Origin: an uncultured Clostridium sp.
GTDB lineage: Bacteria; Bacillota; Clostridia; Lachnospirales; Lachnospiraceae
DNA length: 14,230 nucleotides
Assembly: GCA_902464345.1 (NCBI GenBank)
Contig: CABQJA010000044.1
Location: 1 to 14,230, forward strand
Direction: 5' to 3'
The notes under the pieces were generated by a model that saw only the letters and a program-made list of their open reading frames with translations, ran no database searches and had not been told where the DNA came from. A program made the position numbers and the translations under genes. Positions 1-6,132 of the stretch are shown piece by piece (the first letter of the stretch is position 1; every line of letters begins with the position of its first letter).

Positions 1-949
1 TCGGAACAGACAGCCCCTCCCGCTTGGACATTACAATCTCGATCGGAACATAGCGTTCATTACAGAAATTCACCAGCAATTTGTCCAGTGTAATATTGGC
101 AAAATAAGCATCCCCATTCTGAATCACTTCGATATCACCATATACAACATTGGCAATATTCGGCATGTTCAGCGTAACACGGGTATCTTCCTTCAGCCGT
201 TCGGCATCCTCCGTAGATAACGGCAATACCAGATTCCATATTTCACTGGTAATCAGCTTGTAAACCGGACTTCCCGCCTGCAATACGTCACCCGTTTTCA
301 AAGAAGAACGCTGATACTTTGTGGTATCAAAATCATCATTTGTAATGTCAGATGGTTTTTTATTCTCATATCCATCCTGATAATATGTAACCATACCGCT
401 TTCCGGCGCATTTACCTGTGTAAAGGTTGAACCGATAGAACCGGAAGCCGTTAAGGAATCCAGAACCTGTGTATTCGCAATCCCCAGGATCTCGCCATCC
501 AGCTCATATTTAAAGTCATATACATCGGAAAACGATACATCCGAGTAGTAGCTCTGAAAAGCACGGATATTACTCTGAACCTCTGCATAACCTGCACTTG
601 ATAGAACAATGTCATTTCCGGAAGCTTCAGAAATCATATCTGATAACGTACCGGTGGAATCCAGGGTGTAAACCGTGGCATTTTTTCCGACCTTTTCTCC
701 ATTGCGGATATAATAATTGATATATCCGGATGCATCGGTAGAAATCAGAGTCTCGCTGCGAAGCGCGATGGCAGAACCGCTGATATTATCGTCCATATAA
801 CTGCGTTGAACCTCGTATATGGAATAATGCTTCTGATTCAGACTGCGTATAATCTGGACTCCAAGGAAAAGAAACAGGAGTACAAAGATGATTACACCGA
901 TATTCAGATTGGGTACATTATGAAGTTTTACAACTTTCTTCTGACTCAT
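1..949 (-). CDS. HlyD-like membrane-anchored adaptor protein (C-terminus cut by window edge)
   Basis: I translated this from the ATG at 949-947, which follows an AGGAG ribosome site about 8 bases upstream; 316 codons are visible and the frame runs off the left edge. The product begins with a short basic, cytoplasmic-looking stretch (MSQKKVVKLHN), then one membrane segment at about residues 16-36. The rest is predicted to lie outside the cell. A half lipoyl/barrel-sandwich-like segment (SGYINYYIRNGEKVGKN, about 74-90) and a later VNAPESGMVTYYQDG segment match the paired halves of membrane-fusion (HlyD/RND-adaptor) proteins. In Lachnospiraceae such proteins are commonly called 'HlyD family efflux transporter periplasmic adaptor subunit'; from memory they often sit beside sepF and other division genes. 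A role in envelope or division biology is inference, because a monoderm has no periplasm to bridge and no transporter is visible here. It appears to start a new transcription unit after the terminator at 982-1011, although I could not find a convincing promoter in the 32 bases between. Confidence 0.75.
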   Translation of the reverse strand, partial: MSQKKVVKLHNVPNLNIGVIIFVLLFLFLGVQIIRSLNQKHYSIYEVQRSYMDDNISGSAIALRSETLISTDASGYINYYIRNGEKVGKNATVYTLDSTGTLSDMISEASGNDIVLSSAGYAEVQSNIRAFQSYYSDVSFSDVYDFKYELDGEILGIANTQVLDSLTASGSIGSTFTQVNAPESGMVTYYQDGYENKKPSDITNDDFDTTKYQRSSLKTGDVLQAGSPVYKLITSEIWNLVLPLSTEDAERLKEDTRVTLNMPNIANVVYGDIEVIQNGDAYFANITLDKLLVNFCNERYVPIEIVMSKREGLSVP

Positions 950-981
950 TTATAAACTCCTGAATTTAGATTTAAACGTTC

Positions 982-1011
982 AAAAAGGGACGGGTGGAAA
1001 TCACCTGTCCC
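982..1011 (-). terminator. Rho-independent terminator after the small P-loop gene
   Basis: On the minus strand GGGAC-A-GGTG, loop ATTTC, then CACC-C-GTCCC forms a 9-pair stem with one internal mismatch (1011-987). It is followed directly by TTTTT (986-982). It begins 10 bases past the stop codon of the 1021-1440 gene and therefore ends that transcription unit. Confidence 0.82.
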
Positions 1012-1020
1012 AGATTATTC

Positions 1021-1440
1021 TTATAATGAAACCGTTACAAGTTCTTTCACAGCATCCGGCATCTCATCGGCACTCATGGATACACTGATCACCAGATTGA
1101 TTCCCTGAGATTCAGAGAACAGGGACATTGCCTTGACAGCCTGCTCCAGCTCTTCCTTGCTGATATGTGCAATTGTCAGGAAGCCATCCAGATAGATTTC
1201 ATTTAAATTATAATCCTGTGATGCGATTCCATATAAAAAGCCGCAGAACATCTGAAAATTCTCAATATGAAAGTCGGATACGTTGATCATTCGGATTTGA
1301 TTGGAAAGCTCATACATATGCTTGTTATTCTTATCCAGATATATGATCGGTGATACACTTAATAATGCAGCATCATTTGCCTTCGTTATCAATTCCTTTG
1401 TCTTTCCTGTACCTTTGTCACCCGCTATAATTTGAATCAT
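1021..1440 (-). CDS. Small P-loop NTPase-like protein of unknown function (139 aa)
   Basis: The start is the ATG at 1440, with a perfect AGGAGG (1456-1451) ten bases upstream. The product opens with a beta strand and a Walker A motif, GDKGTGKT at residues 7-14, including K13 and T14. A hydrophobic strand ending in aspartate (EIYLDG, 81-86) could be the Walker B. A further hydrophobic strand (INLVISVSMS, about 114-123) fits a minimal alpha/beta P-loop fold. At 139 residues it is much shorter than most P-loop ATPases and shows no other recognisable domain, signal peptide or membrane segment. I do not recognise the family; similar short proteins may be auto-annotated as 'twitching motility protein PilT', but no PilT features are visible. 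It lies downstream of a D,D-carboxypeptidase, has its own candidate promoter inside the end of that gene, and is followed by a terminator. Function unknown; nucleotide binding is inferred from the motif alone. Confidence 0.8.
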   Translation of the reverse strand: MIQIIAGDKGTGKTKELITKANDAALLSVSPIIYLDKNNKHMYELSNQIRMINVSDFHIENFQMFCGFLYGIASQDYNLNEIYLDGFLTIAHISKEELEQAVKAMSLFSESQGINLVISVSMSADEMPDAVKELVTVSL

Positions 1441-1484
1441 GATTCAACATCCTCCTGTCATCTTATAGAAATCCACTACCACTA

Positions 1485-1513
1485 ATTATAGTACAACCTT
1501 ATTGGAAGTACAA
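1485..1513 (-). promoter_or_regulatory. Candidate sigma-A promoter for the small P-loop gene
   Basis: On the minus strand there is a perfect -10 hexamer TATAAT (1490-1485), overlapping the stop codon of the carboxypeptidase gene. Exactly 17 bases upstream is TTGTAC (1513-1508), which keeps the TTG of the -35 consensus but matches only three of six positions. Transcription would begin near 1478, about 38 bases before the P-loop start codon. It would allow that gene to be expressed apart from the carboxypeptidase. Confidence 0.4.
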
Positions 1514-2508
1514 CAAGAAGTTGTGCTAATTTCATCGGTTGTAACGATCTGATCCAGTACCTGCTGGAGCTGATAATACAGAGAATCCCGGTAAGGTGCG
1601 CCACATACCAGTGCAATATAATCCTGTCCTTTGCTGTCCTTTGCTTCCACAATAAGACAACAGCCGGCCTCATTGGTAGTGCCGGTCTTGCCAGCAACTA
1701 CTGTGATGCCCTCTTCCAGCGGATATCCCGCGGAAATGAAAAGATCGGAATTGGAAATCGGAATTTCCACCGGATTTCCTTCACCGTCTGTATACTGGAT
1801 GGTATATTCCGCAGTACTGGTAATCTCCTGAAACTCCGGATGCTGGATGACCTCCCGGAAAATCAGATACAGATCATAAGCGGTTGTATAATGATTTTCG
1901 TCATGAAGACCATGTGGATTTACAAAGTGTGTATGAGTGGCACCAAGCTCCTTTGCCCGCTGATTCATCTGTTCTACGAAATCAGCCTCATTTCCGGCAA
2001 TATAACGTGCCAGAGCAACTGCACAGTCATTCGCGGAAGTGATCAGAAGCCCATGAAGTAATTCGCTGACAGTCAGCGTATCACCGACCTTTAAACCGAT
2101 GGTAACAGCCTGGGCATCATTTAATACAATATCCTCCGTAATTGTAACCGTATCATCCAGACGTCCCTGTTCCAGAACCAGAAGGGCTGTCATTATTTTC
2201 GTGATACTGGCCGGATAAATCTTCTCGAACGGATTGGATGCCTGAATCATCTGGTTCGTTGTATTATTGATGCAAAGAACTGCAGAAGAAAACGGTCGGT
2301 TATCATAGGTTCCATATGGAATCACCGCATAGGAAGATGCAAAACTGCTCTTAATGATCGGTGATTCGGTCAGAGTGCTTGTATAAGCCCTGCTATTGTC
2401 AATATGAAAATAACTGGATGCTTCCGGTGTCATTTCGTATTCCTGACAGCCTGTCAGCATTCCAAAACATAAAACTACACTGAAAAACAGCGCGATATAA
2501 CGTTTCAT
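1486..2508 (-). CDS. D-alanyl-D-alanine carboxypeptidase-like lipoprotein (PBP family S11)
   Basis: This is a penicillin-binding enzyme that would remove the terminal D-Ala from peptidoglycan pentapeptides outside the cell. All three active-site motifs are present: SITK at 101-104 (nucleophile S101, base K104), SAN at 158-160 and KTGT at 274-277. The N-terminus has a basic start, a hydrophobic core and a lipobox LTGC with the modified cysteine at residue 21, so it is probably lipid-anchored. The chain ends about 65 residues after KTG. The C-terminal beta domain and amphipathic anchor helix typical of PBP5/DacA-type enzymes are therefore absent, and the N-terminal lipid probably replaces them. 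The tail is odd: a Thr/Ser-rich end with a Cys pair (332-333). The ATG at 2508 follows an AAGGAGG site closely. It is separated from mgsA upstream by a hairpin, so it may be transcribed separately. Which dac paralogue it is cannot be decided here. Confidence 0.9.
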   Translation of the reverse strand: MKRYIALFFSVVLCFGMLTGCQEYEMTPEASSYFHIDNSRAYTSTLTESPIIKSSFASSYAVIPYGTYDNRPFSSAVLCINNTTNQMIQASNPFEKIYPASITKIMTALLVLEQGRLDDTVTITEDIVLNDAQAVTIGLKVGDTLTVSELLHGLLITSANDCAVALARYIAGNEADFVEQMNQRAKELGATHTHFVNPHGLHDENHYTTAYDLYLIFREVIQHPEFQEITSTAEYTIQYTDGEGNPVEIPISNSDLFISAGYPLEEGITVVAGKTGTTNEAGCCLIVEAKDSKGQDYIALVCGAPYRDSLYYQLQQVLDQIVTTDEISTTSCCTSNKVVL

Positions 2509-2543
2509 ACGTCCTCCTTATTTCACCATGGATATGCGTGAAG

Positions 2544-2577
2544 AAAGCTGCCTGATGATAGGTTCTCCGGCAGCTTT
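2544..2577 (-). terminator. Perfect 9-bp inverted repeat after mgsA, probable weak terminator
   Basis: AAAGCTGCC (2577-2569) and GGCAGCTTT (2552-2544) form a perfect 9-pair stem around a 16-base loop. The repeat starts 5 bases past the mgsA stop codon. On the minus strand the 3' side reads CTTTCTTC, a broken T-tract, so termination may be partial. It marks the likely end of the minCDE-rodA-mgsA unit while allowing some read-through into the carboxypeptidase gene. Confidence 0.5.
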
Positions 2578-2582
2578 ATCAT

Positions 2583-2978
2583 TTACCTGTATACATCCCG
2601 CCATTCCAGATCTCCACGGTCCAGAGCCTTGATCAAAAGCTCTGCAGTCGCCAGATTGGTTGCCAACGGTATGTTATGCATATCGCATAAGTGAAAAATG
2701 TTATTTACATCAATCTCATGTGATTTGGGTGTCAGCGGATCTCGTAAAAAGATCATCATATCCAAATCATTATTCTCAATCTGTGAGCCTAACTGCTGCT
2801 CACCGCCTAAGTGTCCGGCTAAGTACTTGTATACATTTAAGTTTGTAACCTCTTCGATCAAACGTCCGGTAGTACCGGTTGCAAACAGGTCGTGTTTGCA
2901 CAGAATTCCTCGATAAGCTATACAAAAGTTCTGCATCAGCTTCTTTTTGCTGTCATGTGCAATTAATCCTATATTCAT
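2583..2978 (-). CDS. mgsA: Methylglyoxal synthase
   Basis: This cytoplasmic enzyme converts dihydroxyacetone phosphate to methylglyoxal and phosphate, a bypass of lower glycolysis used when phosphate is low or sugar phosphates build up. At 131 residues it is slightly shorter than the E. coli enzyme (152), lacking short extensions at both ends. Family landmarks are visible, with a constant 11-residue offset from E. coli. They are AHD (7-9), K12, the phosphate-binding ATGTTG loop (33-38), G55, GGEQQLG (58-64), H87 and D90 (equivalent to H98 and D101), and NIPLATNLATAE (102-113). The catalytic aspartate of E. coli (D71, in GGDQQ) is replaced by glutamate, E60. The start has a GAGGTGAG ribosome site that overlaps the end of rodA, so the two are probably translated from one message. 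Its place in a cell-shape operon has no clear mechanistic reason. Confidence 0.95.
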   Translation of the reverse strand: MNIGLIAHDSKKKLMQNFCIAYRGILCKHDLFATGTTGRLIEEVTNLNVYKYLAGHLGGEQQLGSQIENNDLDMMIFLRDPLTPKSHEIDVNNIFHLCDMHNIPLATNLATAELLIKALDRGDLEWRDVYR

Positions 2979-2987
2979 AAGCTCACC

Positions 2988-4097
2988 TCAATACTTTTTT
3001 TTATGCAGACCAACATTCAGTACCAACCCGATTCCACCGCAACTCGACAATAGCGAGCTTAGCCCATAACTTACAAACGGTAAAGGTAATCCGGTATTTG
3101 GTAATATCTGGGTCGCAACTCCAATATTTATAAATGTCTGAAAACAAATCAACGTAGCAACACCGGCAGCAATCAGCATTCCTTCGGTATCCTCTGCCCT
3201 TCTTGCTATACGTATACATTGTAACACTATCAACAGCAGAATTGCAATAATAAACACACATCCGATAAAGCCCAGCTCTTCTCCGACAACCGAGAAAATA
3301 AAGTCTGTCTGCTGCTCGGAAATCAGATTGGCATCCTTAACCGTTGCCAGCGAATCTGAAGTAAGGCCTTTGCCGGTCAACATTCCGGAGCCGATTGCCA
3401 TGACAGAATTTGTCTGCTGATATCCTGTCGTTAATGCGTAGTCCTGCGGATAACGGAATGCAAGGATTCGTCCCAGCTGGTAATCGTTTAAGAGCTTCTG
3501 CCCCGGCTGTTGGATATACCAGAAAAATACACTGCTGAGCGGAACCAGAATCAATGCCACAATTCCAATCAGCTTATAACTGAGCCCTGTCACATAGATC
3601 ATGGCTACCATAACCAGAAAAATGTCAACTGTCGTAGACAGATCCGGCTGTTTCTGAATTAATAATAATGGCGGCGCACAAAATACGGCAATCAGCAACA
3701 GACTTTTCCAGGTATTCAGCTTATCCTTCAGCTTTGTCAGCAATACTGCCATACATATGATCATAAACAGCTTGGTGAACTCGGATGGCTGAATGGTCAT
3801 GAAGTTTCCGATACCATACCAGCGCTTTGCATTATTAACGGTTTTACCAAAAGGAATCAGTCCGATCAGCATGATCAGGTTAATTCCGTATATCACCAGC
3901 CACAGCTTACAAAAATAATGGTAGTCAAACAATGAAAGAAATGCCATTACACACAGGCAGCCAATCAATCCTATAATCTGCTTATTCGTATAGGAGCTGT
4001 CTGCACTGTTGATTACGATTGTTCCAAAAACAGTTGCAATCAGTACCAGTATTACCAGTTTGAAATTGTAATCCCGTAATCGATATCCCTTAAACAT
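2988..4097 (-). CDS. rodA: SEDS-family peptidoglycan glycosyltransferase RodA
   Basis: This is a polytopic membrane enzyme that polymerises lipid II into glycan strands together with a class B PBP during elongation. It is 369 residues long with about ten hydrophobic segments. SEDS signatures are present: AKRWYGIG (90-97), IQPSEFTK (102-109), KQPDLST (149-155), SEQQTDFIFSVVGEELG (260-276) and NTGLPLPFVSYG (334-345). D265 in TDFIF corresponds to the catalytically essential aspartate of other RodA proteins. RodA rather than FtsW is favoured by length and by linkage to mreCD and mrdA. The start codon is 12 bases past the minE stop, with a weak AGGAAG ribosome site about 9 bases upstream. It follows minE and precedes mgsA in what looks like one transcript. 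Confidence 0.93.
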   Translation of the reverse strand: MFKGYRLRDYNFKLVILVLIATVFGTIVINSADSSYTNKQIIGLIGCLCVMAFLSLFDYHYFCKLWLVIYGINLIMLIGLIPFGKTVNNAKRWYGIGNFMTIQPSEFTKLFMIICMAVLLTKLKDKLNTWKSLLLIAVFCAPPLLLIQKQPDLSTTVDIFLVMVAMIYVTGLSYKLIGIVALILVPLSSVFFWYIQQPGQKLLNDYQLGRILAFRYPQDYALTTGYQQTNSVMAIGSGMLTGKGLTSDSLATVKDANLISEQQTDFIFSVVGEELGFIGCVFIIAILLLIVLQCIRIARRAEDTEGMLIAAGVATLICFQTFINIGVATQILPNTGLPLPFVSYGLSSLLSSCGGIGLVLNVGLHKKKY

Positions 4098-4109
4098 AAG
4101 TGATGCTTC

Positions 4110-4397
4110 CTACTTTTTTGTATTATTTGCCTTTAATTCCTTGATCGGAATATTCGCATAAATTGCCGGAACCTTGCCATTTCCGCCCTCAGACTCTGTC
4201 TGGGTGATCTGGATATCCAGTCCGGACGCATCGATTTCAACATATTTTGAAATTACCTGAATAATTTCGTTTTTGATCTGCTCCATAACATCTGGTGAGC
4301 AATTCGCACGATCCGATACCAATAATAATTTCAGACGGTCTTTTGCATAATCTCCAGAGGTCTTTTTCCTTCCAAAAAACAGCTCTTTTAATCCCAT
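4110..4397 (-). CDS. minE: Cell division topological specificity factor MinE
   Basis: MinE stimulates the MinD ATPase and drives MinCD off the membrane at mid-cell, which restricts the division inhibitor to the poles. The 95-residue product has the family's layout. There is a short amphipathic, basic N-terminus (MGLKELFFGRKK) for membrane contact, the anti-MinCD helix AKDRLKLLLVSDR (18-30), and a topological-specificity domain from about residue 34 to 87 ending IYANIPIKEL. It has an AAGGAGG site about 12 bases before the ATG and starts 21 bases past the minD stop. The presence of MinE points to an oscillating or otherwise dynamic Min system rather than the MinJ-tethered kind in Bacillus. Confidence 0.95.
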   Translation of the reverse strand: MGLKELFFGRKKTSGDYAKDRLKLLLVSDRANCSPDVMEQIKNEIIQVISKYVEIDASGLDIQITQTESEGGNGKVPAIYANIPIKELKANNTKK

Positions 4398-4418
4398 AGT
4401 AATCTGTTCCCTCCTTCG

Positions 4419-5210
4419 TTAATTAGACTTCTTGAAAATCTTTGATAATTTCTTGAAGAAACCATCATTTGATAAGTCTAAATATGGTACATCTTCACCC
4501 ATGATTCTCTTGCAGATATTGATATAAGCCTTACCCGGAAGTGAATTATCGCCAACCAGCGGTTCGCCCTGGTTCGTAGAGACAACAATATTTTCATCAT
4601 CCGGTACAGCACCGATCAGGTCAATTGCCAGAATCTCCACAACATCATCAATAGACATCATGTCACCACGTTTTACCATATCCATACGGATTCTGTTTAC
4701 GATCAGATTGATCTTCTTGATCTCATTCGCCTCTAACAGACCGATGATCCGGTCGGCATCACGGATTGCAGATACTTCCGGTGTTGTCACAACCAGTGCA
4801 CGATCTGCAGCTGCAATTGCATTTTTAAATCCCTGCTCGATTCCTGCCGGGCAGTCAAGCAGTATGTAATCAAACTCTTCCCGTAATTCATCTACCAGCT
4901 TCTTCATCTGCTCCGGGGATACAGAGGTTTTATCTCTGGTCTGAGCTGACGGAAGCAGAAACAGGTTCGGATAACGCTTATCTTTAATTAATGCCTGCTT
5001 GTATCTGCAGTTACCTTCTACGACATCAACCAGATTATATACGATACGGTTCTCCAGACCCATAACAACATCCAGATTACGCAGACCTATATCAGTATCG
5101 ATCAATACAACCTTCTTATTTAATTTGGCAAGACCTGTACCTACGTTCGCAGTAGTTGTAGTCTTTCCGACACCACCTTTTCCTGATGTTATAACGATTA
5201 CTTCACTCAC
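4419..5210 (-). CDS. minD: Septum site-determining ATPase MinD
   Basis: MinD is a membrane-binding ATPase that recruits MinC to the membrane and is released by MinE. The product is 263 residues, close to the family norm. The deviant Walker A is SGKGGVGKTT (9-18) with signature lysine K11 and K16. The A' segment is IDTDIGLRNLD (37-46) with D38 and D40, and Walker B is YILLDCPAG (115-123) with D119. The last 13 residues, FFKKLSKIFKKSN, form the amphipathic membrane-targeting helix. The start is a GTG at 5210, supported by GGAGG eight bases upstream. An ATG at 5217 between the two is out of frame and gives only four codons before a stop. Unlike the other genes of this operon, minD is separated from its upstream partner by 130 bases, filled by a tandem hairpin repeat. 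Confidence 0.96.
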   Translation of the reverse strand: MSEVIVITSGKGGVGKTTTTANVGTGLAKLNKKVVLIDTDIGLRNLDVVMGLENRIVYNLVDVVEGNCRYKQALIKDKRYPNLFLLPSAQTRDKTSVSPEQMKKLVDELREEFDYILLDCPAGIEQGFKNAIAAADRALVVTTPEVSAIRDADRIIGLLEANEIKKINLIVNRIRMDMVKRGDMMSIDDVVEILAIDLIGAVPDDENIVVSTNQGEPLVGDNSLPGKAYINICKRIMGEDVPYLDLSNDGFFKKLSKIFKKSN

Positions 5211-5231
5211 GTTTCATTCCTCCACTCCGGT

Positions 5232-5337
5232 ATTATTTGTCCTCAATTTTTAATTGAGGACCTACGTGCACATCAGTGCACTACATTATTTGTCCTCAAT
5301 TTTTAATTGAGGACCTACGCACGCATCAGCGTGCTAC
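5232..5337. repeat. Tandem pair of 53-bp two-hairpin units between minC and minD
   Basis: Two adjacent 53-base units (5232-5284 and 5285-5337) start three bases past the minC stop. Each carries hairpin A, a 10-pair stem GTCCTCAATT/AATTGAGGAC around TTT (5239-5261 and 5292-5314), identical in both units. Each also carries hairpin B, a 6-pair stem around ATCA (5266-5281 and 5319-5334). Hairpin B is GTGCAC/GTGCAC in the first unit and GCACGC/GCGTGC in the second. The units differ at only six positions, all in the hairpin B stem, and every change is compensated, giving three covarying base pairs. On the minus strand hairpin B is preceded by GTA plus the first stem G (GTAG) and followed by GTAGG, similar to REP elements headed by GTAG. 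Neither hairpin is followed by a T-run, so these are not ordinary terminators. The element's family is not recognised. Confidence 0.9.
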
Positions 5338-5340
5338 ATA

Positions 5341-6057
5341 TTATATATTAATATCATTCAGAACCGATTTACTAACTGGTTCGATATAAATATTATCATT
5401 TTCAACAAACGCAATCTGTGCGTCCATATTCTTATTGCCAAACAGTTTCTTCGGCTTATCCGGCGACCGGCCGATAATGTCACCGATCTGTACCTGCATC
5501 GGGGTCATAACCAGTGCAAGAACAAAGGCGTTTTTATTTCCACCGGCTCCTGCTATCGCGGTCCCCTTCAGACTTCCGAGAATAATGATATTTCCGTTCG
5601 ACATGACGGTTGCACCCGGATTCACATCTCCGATCATAACCAGACTTCCGGAAGACTCCAGTGTCTGACCGGACCGAAGGGTTCCCTTGTAAAACAACCC
5701 ATCATTCTGATCCGGATAAATATAACGTGTACCGTCATCGGAAGCAGGTGCATTCTCCTGCTGTCGTCCTTCAATGATCCGTTGAAACTTTTCTTCGGTT
5801 TCTTTATTATTATCAATTACATATGGAATCCGCAGGGTTGTCCGTTTCTTGATCAGATCCAGAATCCGTTCAATCTCTTCGGAGGATAAATCTCTGCCTT
5901 CAAATGTAATGGCACTCTGTGCATTACTGTTAAAATATTTGCTGGAGTCATCAAAGCGGACTCCGATCTCGATCAGAAGATCCTCGAATGGAACATCCGG
6001 ATCTAAGACCAGAACAATTCCATAGCGGTTTCCCTTTATTAATACATGTTCCTTCAT
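5341..6057 (-). CDS. minC: Septum site-determining protein MinC
   Basis: MinC is the FtsZ-assembly inhibitor of the Min system, recruited to the membrane by MinD. The product is 238 residues, a usual length. The N-terminal alpha/beta domain (about 1-95) contacts FtsZ. A linker rich in charged and polar residues (about 96-118) leads to the C-terminal beta-helical domain. That domain begins LFYKGTLRSGQ and includes the conserved RSGQ (128-131), GDVNPGATVMSNGNIIILG (143-161), LKGTAIAGAGGN (163-174) and VQIGDIIGRSP (189-199). These mark the dimer and MinD-binding surface. The ATG at 6057 has GAGGTGA about six bases upstream. It is the first gene after a candidate promoter at 6100-6129, so the min genes need not depend on the mre/mrdA transcript. 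Confidence 0.93.
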   Translation of the reverse strand: MKEHVLIKGNRYGIVLVLDPDVPFEDLLIEIGVRFDDSSKYFNSNAQSAITFEGRDLSSEEIERILDLIKKRTTLRIPYVIDNNKETEEKFQRIIEGRQQENAPASDDGTRYIYPDQNDGLFYKGTLRSGQTLESSGSLVMIGDVNPGATVMSNGNIIILGSLKGTAIAGAGGNKNAFVLALVMTPMQVQIGDIIGRSPDKPKKLFGNKNMDAQIAFVENDNIYIEPVSKSVLNDINI

Positions 6058-6099
6058 GATGTCACCTCATCCATGTACATTCTTTAAACATATAATAAC

Positions 6100-6129
6100 A
6101 ATATATACCATATCGGTCAGCCTTGGCAA
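6100..6129 (-). promoter_or_regulatory. Candidate sigma-A promoter of the minC-minD-minE-rodA-mgsA unit
   Basis: In the 75-base gap between mrdA and minC the minus strand carries TTGCCA (6129-6124; five of six matches to the -35 consensus). Downstream is an AT-run TATATATT that gives TATATA at spacing 16 (6107-6102) or TATATT at spacing 18 (6105-6100). The gap contains no terminator-like hairpin, so read-through from mrdA is also expected. Confidence 0.5.
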
Positions 6130-6132
6130 GTA

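Noticed and set aside
950..981. Promoter for the HlyD-like gene between the terminator and its start
   Set aside because: TTGAAC and AT-rich stretches are present, but no -35/-10 pair has acceptable spacing in the 32 bases available.
5203..5217. Mini open frame ATG AAA CGT GAG TGA overlapping the minD GTG start
   Set aside because: The ATG is only about two bases from the GGAGG, too close for good initiation, and four codons have no evident coding value. An upstream-ORF effect on minD cannot be shown from one sequence.
5232..5337. Reading the 53-base repeats as a CRISPR array or as tandem terminators
   Set aside because: There are only two adjacent copies with no unique spacers, and no T-run follows any of the four hairpins on either strand.
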